NCBI GenBank assembly: GCA_022376515.1
Contig: WTXI01000468.1
Location: 1-23,147, forward strand
Source: Lactifluus volemus
Lineage: Eukaryota > Basidiomycota > Agaricomycetes > Russulales > Russulaceae
Reading direction: 5' to 3'
DNA length: 23,147 nucleotides
Shown one piece after another: positions 16,104 through 23,147 of this stretch (position 1 is the first letter of the stretch; each line of letters opens with the position of its first letter). The notes beneath the pieces are model-generated. The model did no database searches. It worked only from the letters and a program-made list of their open reading frames with translations, and was not told the DNA's origin. The position numbers and the translations under genes are program-made.

Positions 16104-18248
16104 TTAAATTCCCCAGCAGGGAATGTAGCGGGCGACACGCCGGTTGATATCCCGAGGGTGGCGATAATACTGCAGGTTCTTGTGGTCGGTGTAGACCTTC
16201 ACTGGGTGACGCGCCCCTAGCAACAAGTGGCGCCAACGTTTGAGGGCATGAATAATAGCGAGGAGTTCCCGGTCGTGGATGTCATAGCCTCGTTCTGGCG
16301 CGGATAGGGCATGGGAGTAGTAACTGATAGGGTGTGGAAGGCCGGTAGGAGTGCGTTGGAAGAGGATGGCCCCAAGGGCGAATTGGGAGGCGTCCACCTC
16401 TACTTCAAAAGGTCGGTCGTGGTCCGGGCGGTTGAGAGCCATGTCGCGCTCCACCAGGCCAATGAGGCGTTTCACGGCCCCCCGTTGCTCGTCTCCCCAA
16501 CAAAAGGGGACATCCTTCTTCAGGAGGTCAGTCAGCGGTCGCACAATTTCCGCAAAGCCCGGGATGAAGGGGCGGTGATAGCCAAATACCCCCAGGGTAC
16601 TTCGGACGCCGGAGACGGTGCTCTGTTCAGTCGGCCATTCTAGTAGCCCTTGTCTCTTTGTTGGGTCGAGGGAGATCTTGCCATCTTCGACTACAATGCC
16701 AAGGTAGTGAACGCATGGTTGCTCAAAGTGACATTTTGCCGCCTTTAGGAAGAAGGACTCGTCCTCGAAGCGCTGCAGCACCTGGTGGACTATGGTCCGG
16801 TGTAGGGCCAAGTCAGCTGCGTTCCGATTTGGGGTAGCAATGAGGAAGTCATCCATATATATGTGGATAAAGTTAGGGTAGGCGTTCAGCAAGTCGCGGA
16901 AGACAGTGTGCATGCAGCGTTGAAAGGTCCCAGGTGCATTTCGCAGGCCGAAAGGCATGACGTTCGGGAGGTATAAGCCAAATGGGGTAATAAAGGCGGC
17001 CTTCCATCGATCCTCTTTCTTGATTCGGATGTTGTTGTACCCCCAACGAATGTCAAGGGTGGTGAATAGCTGTTTTCCTTCTAATTGTTCCAAAATAGTT
17101 TCGATGCGCGGAAGAGGGTACACGTCCGGTATGGTCCATTCATTGACCTTCCGGTAATCCTGAACCGGGCGGAGGGAACCATCCTGTTTTTTTACAAAGA
17201 AGAATGGGGTCGCCCAGGGGGAGTCTCCCTTTTCAATGTAGCCCAGTCGTTCGTTTTCATCGATCCACTTGCGCGCTGCTTCCATTTCTGCCGGGCTGAG
17301 TGGGTAGGTTTTGCTTTTTATGGTGGAGGGAGCTCCCTCCTTTAGTTTAATTTCGTGATCATCCAACCGAGCCGGAGGAAAACGATGGGACAGTGCCTCC
17401 GAGAAGACCCTCCAGTGACGCTTATATTCCACAGGTAAGGACGGGTCACCGTGTTGCCGTGGTGCTTTAATGGCCCACTCCGTGGCTATAGAGGTCTTGT
17501 TTAGCCCCATAGGAGGTATGACCCGTGGCTCGGATATTTTAGAGACTCCGTTGGGCCACTCCGGGAAGTACTCTGCCCACTGCTGCAGTTCGGGGTGTTT
17601 ATCCTCTAGATCCTTTTTCTGGCTTGCTGTTAATTTGTCGTCCTGAAGTCGAAGTTTTAGATGGGCCAGCATTTTGCGGCTGTTTTCCCGTTTGACGTCT
17701 GCCTGCCGGAGGCGTCGTCTCGCATGGTCCTCCACTCCCAGGAAGCGAGCCCTGGTGACCGCGCGAGTGGCCACCTCGATGGGGAGATCATCCCAAGTCA
17801 TGTTCGTCCAGTTGATTTTTGGATTAAAGGCTTTAAGCCAGGTGAAGCCGAAAATTATCCGGTCTTTCCCCAGGTTGGCGACGAGAAATAGCAGCTCTTC
17901 GCTCTTGCTACCTCGGGTGACGTGGAGAACGGCGTATCTTGTAACTGCACCACTCCGGTTATTAGTTCCATCCACATTCGTAACTTGTACTGGTATCGGG
18001 AGTTGACGGGTGGCAATCCCCCACCTCTCAACTGTTCTCTGGTCGATAAAGTTTTCACTTGCCCCACTGTCAACAAGGGCTGCTTCTCCAACCGTTCCAC
18101 GCATAGATCGGAAGATAAAGGGCATATTTATTGACTTAATGCCGCGGTGTCTTACGAAAGCAATACGTGGTAGTTCTGCTCCATGCCAGGTTGGCGGGCA
18201 GGAGCCTAGAGAAAATCCTCCCCGTCCTCTTTCTGTAATTCGTCCCAC
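16104..18248 (-). pseudogene. Pol 5' part: protease, reverse transcriptase, RNase H
   Basis: 714 residues. The aspartic protease active site is DSG at 60-62 (ALVDSGASENFID). Reverse transcriptase spans about 290-480, with LTTLDI-type D399 (FTTLDIRWGY) and YMDD at 464-467. RNase H has D619 (VEVDAS), E661 (HDRELLAI) and D688 (YTDHKNLQYY). The frame then fails: after NRRVARYIP it ends CWGI-stop, whereas the continuing protein (GEFNLSLVHKPGK) is in another frame from 16138. A short indel in RNase H around 16115-16130 is the likely cause. The upstream end overlaps gag by 43 nt in the -1 frame, consistent with Gag-Pol made by -1 frameshifting. Role: Gag-Pol processing and cDNA synthesis. Confidence 0.9.
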
Positions 18249-18680
18249 ACCCTTTCTTGCTCCTCTTGGTTCATCCTTCGAAGGTGTTGTGCCACCTCCG
18301 CCGGAGCCCCAGGATTAATGGTGGGTGTGGGGTCTTCCGAGGAGGGGTGTAGGTCAATGAGTGGCGCTTCGGTTTCTGGGAGAACATGGCCAGTATAGGA
18401 TGGTGGTCGCGGTGCATACGCCGGAGGGGGTTGGCGCCAGTCACCCGAACGAGTTCGAGGCTGCGCATAGGACGGCCGGCTTCCTGAAGACTGTCTGCCT
18501 TGTTGTCCGCCTCTGGCGGTCTGGGGAACGCGTCTGGAGGGTTGCCCCCTGGGGCAGTTTTTGACGAAGTGGCCAAACTGTCCACATCCCATGCATCGGC
18601 CTTCCTTTCGGAATTTTTCTCGCTGGGCACGGGTTGCCGAGTTGGCTTCGGTATGGGCAGTGTCAACATCCATAGCAAAG
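18206..18680 (-). pseudogene. Gag 3' part: nucleocapsid zinc knuckle
   Basis: This frame holds the nucleocapsid CCHC box CMGCGQFGHFVKNC (C-x2-C-x4-H-x4-C, 18554-18595), an Arg/Gly/Gln/Pro-rich RNA-binding stretch and a Glu-rich end (EEQERVWDEL ... EDFL-stop at 18206). It must be the continuation of the gag frame ending near 18680. A one-base deletion at about 18677-18680 (CCTTTGCT) separates them. At the end, GAT-TTT-CTC-TAG has TTTT (plus-strand A at 18212-18215) that would allow a -1 slip into pol. Confidence 0.8.
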
Positions 18681-19968
18681 GGGTCTCTTCTGGGTTGCGA
18701 GGGCCTCGTGGTAGCCCCATCCCCCTTCTCAGTTGTTCCTGAGTTAGGGTAGGTCGGCTTGGCTGGCCTGGTCGCTGCCCTAGGAGGGCCACCCTGGCCT
18801 TGTGTCGGTTGTTCTGATTCCTAGCGTCTCGCTCCCACATGTCTAAGGTGGTTGGCCAGGTCTCCTGGTTGAGGATGGCCTTCTTTAGCTCGTGTTTCAA
18901 TCCTGCCTGGAACAGGTCCATGGTCCCGGCATCGTTTCGCGACCATCCTGCTTGCTTTACCAGGGTTTCGAAGCCTGCGATGTACGTGTCGACGTCGTCG
19001 TTGACCATTTTATGGTCCTTGAGTTTTTCATAGGCACGTTGTTTCTTATTCGAATCGGTAAAGGCGTCTTTGAATGCCTGCTCGAATTCAGTCCAGATGG
19101 CCTCGTCATTATGTGGGTGAGTGGTGCCTTCCAGTTTCGTCAACTGCTCTTCTTGCCAGTCATTGACCTTTTCTCCTTTGATATAGCTGAGGGCCATGAG
19201 GACCCGGTTAAATGGGTTATTCATCTCGTCGCTATTTCGATTAATGAGTTTCCACTGCTTGAATTCCTTTAGGAAAAGGTCGCTATGATTCCTATCCCCA
19301 TAAAAGATTGAAGGAGCCAACCCTTTCAACCCTCCAGTTCCTGGGTTTGCGGGAGTGGTAGCGGCAGCGGTGATGGTGCTCCCCACCTGAGCCATTCTTT
19401 GGCTAGAGGAAGAGGCAGCAGCGACTGGGATGGGGGGTAGCCCACTAGGGGTACTAGGGGCGGCTTGAGAGGAGAGTAGTGGGGGAAGGAGACTCCCTCC
19501 CCGTTGGTAGAGGTCATAGACTTGTGAGGATATTTGCTGTGCCATTGCGGGCGGTTGTTCTGGGGTAAGAGGATGGGTTCCTTGTAGAGTAACGATGGCA
19601 CTAGTAGCTGCGGCGAGGGTATCGTCCGCGAGGGGGTTTGGTTGTTGCTGGGGAGAGGCTGGGGGTTCTTCTTCGGCCTCTGAATCGGAAGAGTTTGAAT
19701 TTGAGACGCCGAAACGCCCTGGTGGTCTAGGGGATCGGTATGCGGGGTGCTCTCTGTCGGTTTCTCTCCAGTAGCCTAGGCCTGCTGCAGAGCAATGTAT
19801 GGGTTGTAAGAGGTTTCCTGAGCGGGTTCGGAAGATGTTTCCTTCTGGGTCTGGTTCGATGAGATACCAGGAGTTGTTTATGAATTCGCAAAAGTCGTTG
19901 AGTAGATTTCCTCGTCCGTCACGGGTGGTAACCTGATAGGCTCCCCTTCCAACACCTGGGTTAATCAA
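18681..19968 (-). pseudogene. Gag capsid region (retrotransposon gag)
   Basis: Residues are counted from the alternative start at 19968, though the frame is open further upstream (WTYIPLRIEDS). A Ser/Glu-acidic linker and a Pro/Ala/Ser-rich stretch (about 90-215) precede the conserved gag core at about 215-390: LAPSIFYGDRNHSDLFLKEF, RVLMALSYIKG, VNDWQEEQL, WTEFEQAFKDAF, DDVDTYIAGFETL and LFQAGLKHELK. These are standard blocks of the retrotransposon gag capsid family. The frame carries on out of phase after residue ~430 because of a one-base deletion; the nucleocapsid lies in the next frame. Role: coat of the virus-like particle. Confidence 0.8.
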
Positions 19969-20830
19969 GATCCAACGGGCAACGCCTTTTACGTGTGCAG
20001 GTAGGCTGTCTTCGATTCGAAGAGGGATATAGGTCCAATGATTATTGTCAGGGATTGGGGCGTTTAAGGACGTGTTGCCTGGACTGCCGCTGCTTCTGGT
20101 ACTCCTAATAGTACCAGTAGCGCAACTTTATAGTAGCGGTAGGCGTTAAGCTTAGGTTGGTGGTGTGGGGCAAACTGTGGGTATTCCCTGATGTATTGTT
20201 CAATGAACTCGATCTCCCGTGCAATATCGGCGAGCTCGTCAAGGGTGGATTGGATGAAACGGAGGCGGTCTACTTCCTCTTGTAGATCCTGGATTTGTTG
20301 GCTGGTTTCGAGACGGATCTCTTCTTCGTTCTCTGTCAGAGACTGGGGGTCTACTCGTTCGTAGGGGTTTGGGTTAGGTGGTCGAGACGTCGTGTGAGGT
20401 TTTCTCTACAATGGATAAGGATTCCTACTGCAAAGGCGATGATCCCTTCCGGGTCTGGGTGTGTGGAGAGGTGGATGAGGAGTAAGTCGAGGCTTTCTTC
20501 AACGTCGAAGAGTTCTACGATAGTTTCGTCAATGAGAGTGGCGGTGCCTCAGTCGATGGTGACATCGGTTCTGTTGTATTCGAGGATATGTTGGAGAAAG
20601 AAGCGGTACTGTTCAAGGAGGTGGATGGTGTTCTCGAAGAAGGTGACGAGCTCCGGTTCTTCTTCACGTAGGGAGGCGAAGAGGAGTAGGTCAGTATGGA
20701 CCCACTCGAGTTCTAGGCGGATGGAAGATAAGGTCTCTTGGTTGGCTTCGCAAGCGGCGGTTAAAGAGTAGGGTCTAAGGTTGCCCTTTAGGAGGGAGTC
20801 CTTTCGGGTGCTTGCGGTCTTTCTGGGTGA
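19969..20830 (-). pseudogene. Gag N-terminal / coiled-coil region, frameshifted
   Basis: Three minus-strand frames join into one plausible helical protein. From about 20800 to 20357: LSSIRLELEWVHTDLLLFAS, FFENTIHLLEQYRFFL and ESLDLLLIHLSTHPDPEG, with a TGA at 20549-20551. From about 20364 to 20076: a clear coiled coil, LTENEEEIRLETSQQIQDL, and EEVDRLRFIQSTLDELADI. From about 20120 onward: NHWTYIPLRIEDSLPAHV, running into the capsid frame. One-base losses explain the first switch (near 20360); the second is near 20075-20120. I infer an N-terminal Gag domain for self-assembly. It is broken in this copy. Confidence 0.55.
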
Positions 20831-21180
20831 TCGGGTGCGTGTGAGGGATCTATCTTTGGTGTGGTAACGGCAACGGTCTTCCTTGCAGAAACACTCGTGC
20901 TGGAGGGCGTGGATGTGGGTGTATGTACCTTCTTTCCTGGTATGAACTCGTGGAAGGCGTGGGTGGTGTACGGTGGTCCTCGAAGTAGGGCTCGGAGATC
21001 AAAGGTAGGAGGGGGAACGGGAGTGATGGGTTCTCGGGGGAGTCGAAGGGGTTTCCTTATACGTGGTATGATGACTAAGGGTGACTGGGGTCGGTAGGGC
21101 ACAGGGTTCTTCCTCTGGGTGCGACGATGCGACGGGGTTCTTCCTCTTCCTTCACTTATAAGGGCACGTAGCTCCTTCAC
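20788..21180 (-). pseudogene. Leader-proximal basic ORF of the large element
   Basis: 130 codons, Arg/Pro-rich (RGRTPSHRRTQRKNP, PREPITPVPPPTF) with no recognised domain. It lies between the primer site and the coiled-coil region, and a frameshift near 20800 may have separated it from Gag. It may be the true Gag N-terminus or a chance ORF in the leader. Confidence 0.35.
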
Positions 21181-21258
21181 AAGTGGAGGGTCGACTTGGG
21201 GACTTTAGCTAGTGGCTTGAAGACCAACTGAGGTCTTGTAGGGTTTAGGGTTGTTAGG
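21181..21258 (-). other. Untranslated leader
   Basis: A short stretch between the primer site and the first frame, with no further feature seen. Confidence 0.4.
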
Positions 21259-21269
21259 AGACTTCGCTT
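21259..21269 (-). promoter_or_regulatory. Self-priming primer binding site
   Basis: One base inside the 5' LTR, the minus strand reads AAGCGAAGTCT. This is the exact reverse complement of AGACTTCGCTT at 21559-21549 in the same LTR, 33 nt after the TATA box. No tRNA 3'-end complement (TGG...) is present here. Eleven-base self-priming from the mRNA 5' end is the established mechanism of Tf1 and the Tf1/sushi group. Confidence 0.8.
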
Positions 21270-21270
21270 T

Positions 21271-21775
21271 TGTCAAGGCTCAGAGGGGCCTTGGCGCACG
21301 ACGTGTGCTTGAGTGATCGAGGAGGGCTGAGCGTGGCACACAGCCTCAGCACGACGAGGATACTCGAGTTCTTCCCTTGGCTTTACTATAGAGGAGAGCG
21401 TCGCGCTGACGGATGCACTCTACTGTATCGTCAAAGAAGAGGTCAAGGGCAATCACAAGACGAGACTAAGTCTTGGATGACAACGGTCAGGAGGTCTGAC
21501 TTGAAGGGACAAGAAGGGAAGAGGGTTCAACTAGTCTGATTGCAGACGAAGCGAAGTCTAAGGAGACAAGCTACAACGGACCGGTTTATATACTCCTAGG
21601 GTGTGATGCTGAGTCATAGAGTCCCAGGCATGTCACAGCGTGACATGCCTCCTAAATAATATATCGTAGATCGAACGGAGAAACTACGGAGATCTACGGA
21701 GATACCTCGGAAAGACCCAGAGATAATCACGTGCCAAACCGTAAACATAAGCAGATCACGTGCCAAACCGTAACA
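21271..21775 (-). repeat. 5' LTR of the large element (505 bp)
   Basis: It begins TGTTACGG (minus, from 21775) and ends CCTTGACA at 21271. It has the twin 19-bp direct repeats with CACGTG (21726-21744 and 21755-21773), the hairpin-forming inverted repeat (21628-21648), TGAGTCA (21610-21616), a TATA box and an intact primer sequence (21549-21559). About 96% identical by eye to the 3' LTR. Confidence 0.9.
21585..21592 (-). promoter_or_regulatory. TATA box of the large element
   Basis: Minus strand TATATAAA, 33 nt upstream of the predicted transcript start AGACTTCGCTT at 21559. It is conserved in the other LTR at 13065-13072. Confidence 0.75.
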
Positions 21776-23147
21776 TACGTAACGGAGATAGGGAGATACA
21801 TCACAGACGACGACATCGCACGATTTGAACTTGGCTGGTGGAGACCAAGTGATCCACAGCACCCAGACTATCCAGTGCACGCGCTGTCCTTGACACCGGC
21901 AGGCTCAGGATCTGGAAGTACCCCAGAACGATCCAAAGCACTTTCACCTAGTGGACAGTTATTTGAACCGGTCTATCAAGCCGCGCAACCTCCTCTTTGA
22001 CCAGCGTTCCTCCTGGAATTCATCAGCAGCTTGAGCCAACCTCGACGTTGCAAGTGCCCCCAGTACAAAAACAAATGGAATCACCATACTCCGACGTCAG
22101 CGTGTCAATGGTGACAGACCCAACCAGTGGAATGTTGGTGGATCCCACCATGTTTCCAGCCGCTCTCTCCCCCTCTCCACAACCTTATCTAGTGTGCCCA
22201 GTGGTAGTGCGTTCATCAGGTCAGCTGCGGTCAGCACCGCTGTTACTGCACCAACAGCACTAGCTGGCATCACAGGATTCAGCTCCTCTGGGCAACCTGG
22301 AGGAGGACCTCTGGCTGGGTACAGCCAGGAGGAAGTGGAGGCGGCGGTGGAGGTGGCGGTGGAGGCAGAGGCGGAGGTGGAGGCAGAGGAGGAGGAGCTC
22401 CCCCTCCGGAGGACAAGCAGCGGCTGGTCAACCACACCAGCCTTCATCCCTCTATGGCACGATCCCTGAAATTTTCAATGGGGATCGTGACGACCTCGCA
22501 CGCTTCCGTCGTGCCTTCTCGGTCTTTTGGGAAATGAACCAGGACCACCCCTCCATAAGCAACCCTTACATGTGGGTCCTCACCTGTATAGGAAGGATCT
22601 GAGGCAAGGCAGTCGACCAATGGGTCGATGGGATCATCCAGCCTCTCATGAATGGAGTGGCGATGTGGTGACAGCATCCACACCACCTCCTAGCCACTGA
22701 TCCAAACGATGAAATGGTTTGGACGAACTTCAACAACACATTCAGGGCGCAGTTCGAAAACACTGTGGCCAGAGAGGAGGCATTGGGGAGCCTGCTCACC
22801 CTGGAGATGCAGGGGGAGGACCTCAAAATGTACATCAATAACTTCAACACACTAATCGCTCTTGCCAAGTGGGTCCAAACGAGCAAGGAACCCTCCTTTG
22901 GTTCAAGGATGGACTGAAGCGAGCCCTCCACGAAAAGATCATTGATTTTGAACCCACCTTGCCCGATACTTTGGCGGGATGGCAGGCAGCTGCCCTGAGG
23001 CGCCAAGGGAGGTGGATCAAAGCCAGAGCCACCTCTGGAGACAGGCCAGGCCAGAACTTCCACCAACGCCTTGCTACGGCCTTGGGAAGGTACCAGCAGG
23101 CAGACAAGTGAAGCCACGGCCCTCAGACGCCATGGATGTGGGACGCC
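21776..23147 (+). pseudogene. Element D: decayed gag of another Gypsy-type element
   Basis: It runs from the LTR junction to the window end in broken plus-strand frames. First comes a Pro/Ser-rich N-terminal part (WWRPSDPQHPDYPVH, then VPPGIHQQLEP after a frame change near 21995). A Gly/Arg-rich repeat follows (about 22300-22400, GGA/GGC-type). The gag capsid core comes next: IPEIFNGDRDDLARFRRAFS, then NPYMWVLTCIGRI, KAVDQWVD, MVWTNFNNTFRAQFE, DLKMYINNFNTL and LLWFKDGLKRALHEKI. TGA stops at 22600-22602 and 22669-22671 fall where Arg would fit, and another frame change is near 22900. No zinc knuckle is reached before the window ends. Coat protein of a virus-like particle in origin, now non-functional. 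Confidence 0.75.

Larger units (their letters stand above)
13304..16138 (-). pseudogene. Pol 3' part: RNase H end, integrase, chromodomain, C-terminal zinc module
   Basis: 944 residues. Residues 10-30 are the end of RNase H/tether (EFNLSLVHKPGK, DPLSRR). The integrase zinc domain is at about 119-161 (AAHHDHVTAGHPG ... CATC). The catalytic core has D193 (ALDLI), D254 (ISDRDTRF) and E290 (DGQSE), i.e. D,D-35-E. The GPY/F domain is near 426-460 (FGPFRVIKVISPYVYKL). The chromodomain is at about 485-540 (YEVEEILGSRRR, YLLKWKGY, NTWEPVENV). A ~330-residue Pro/Ser-rich extension follows, with a Cys/His module at 866-921 (CHRCNTAGPDHPADLC ... CLYCAGGH ... PWPHFLC ... CPSDH). It should form one frame with the preceding pol, but a frameshift near 16115-16130 separates them. 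Enzyme role: joining cDNA to the genome. All catalytic residues are intact in this part. Confidence 0.9.
12749..21775 (-). mobile_element. Large Ty3/Gypsy chromovirus (Tf1/sushi-like), mutated
   Basis: A near-complete element of about 9.0 kb on the minus strand: 5' LTR (21271-21775), self-priming site, leader, gag, protease-RT-RNase H, integrase with chromodomain, long C-terminal extension, polypurine tract and 3' LTR (12749-13266). The two LTRs differ at roughly 15-20 places by eye plus one 10-bp unit, so they are about 96% identical. Gag, pol and integrase frames are broken at several points. Left flank ACGAC and right flank TACGT do not form a target duplication, and the flanks belong to different elements (C and D). 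The chromodomain would direct insertion through histone marks, as known for chromoviruses. Confidence 0.9.

Noticed and set aside
16104..16138. Programmed frameshift within pol
   Set aside because: The break falls inside RNase H and deletes conserved residues, unlike the gag-pol junction; a mutational indel is simpler.
21807..21811. ACGAC near the right end of the large element as its target duplication
   Set aside because: It lies 31 bp beyond the LTR end TGTTACGG/CCGTAACA and the intervening bases are not in the other LTR; chance match.

Overview
The window looks like a repeat-rich stretch of a mushroom-forming basidiomycete (Agaricomycetes) genome. This rests on three things: a FunK1-type protein kinase gene with 49-73 nt introns, a group found mainly in such fungi; several Ty3/Gypsy chromovirus-type LTR retrotransposons; and a Tad/I-like LINE tail. 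I see no bacterial, organellar, tRNA or rRNA features. Almost everything is transposable-element sequence in different states of decay. The only host-type genes are one broken FunK1 kinase and one doubtful, frameshifted ORF.

Layout. 1-2498 (+): the 3' end of LTR element A. Its last ORF is split by a solo LTR of another family (515-1120, with matching GAACA target duplications) and is followed by a polypurine tract and the 3' LTR (2018-2498). 2499-3990: non-coding, AT-rich and CTTAA/TAAGC-rich flanks around a ~0.9 kb pyrimidine-strand tract. 3991-5109 (-): a truncated RNase H-integrase fragment of element B. 5110-5752 (+): an LTR, probably solo, with a strikingly regular TGACTCA array in U3. 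6260-8527 (+): FunK1 kinase pseudogene in four exons. 8846-9628 (+): doubtful frameshifted gene with an internal duplication, running into a minisatellite (9559-10172). 10173-11653 (-): 3' part of a LINE with its poly(A) tail. 11654-12748 (-): 3' LTR, polypurine tract and last ORF of element C, which inserted into the LINE. 12749-21775 (-): a nearly whole but mutated ~9 kb chromovirus (LTR, gag, protease-RT-RNase H, integrase-chromodomain, long C-terminal extension, LTR) lying in the ORF of C. 21776-23147 (+): decayed gag of element D.

How it works together. The large element has the parts of the Tf1/sushi group. The 11 bases one nucleotide inside its 5' LTR are a perfect reverse complement of 11 bases in the same LTR starting 33 nt after the TATA box, as expected for self-primed reverse transcription. 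Its gag, pol and integrase frames are broken several times, so it is probably not autonomous now. Elements A, C and the large element, although different, all carry a similar Cys/His signature (PHxxC...CxxPxDH) in the last coding segment before the 3' LTR. Four LTR types carry TGACTCA (Gcn4/AP-1-type) sites in U3.

The left flank of the large element is the C ORF and the right flank is D gag, with no matching target duplication, so the block has been rearranged by recombination or was mis-assembled. In-frame TGA stops, several where arginine is expected, recur in B, D, the large element and the kinase. This suggests CpG deamination as a main route of decay. All assignments come from reading the sequence; no database search was run.
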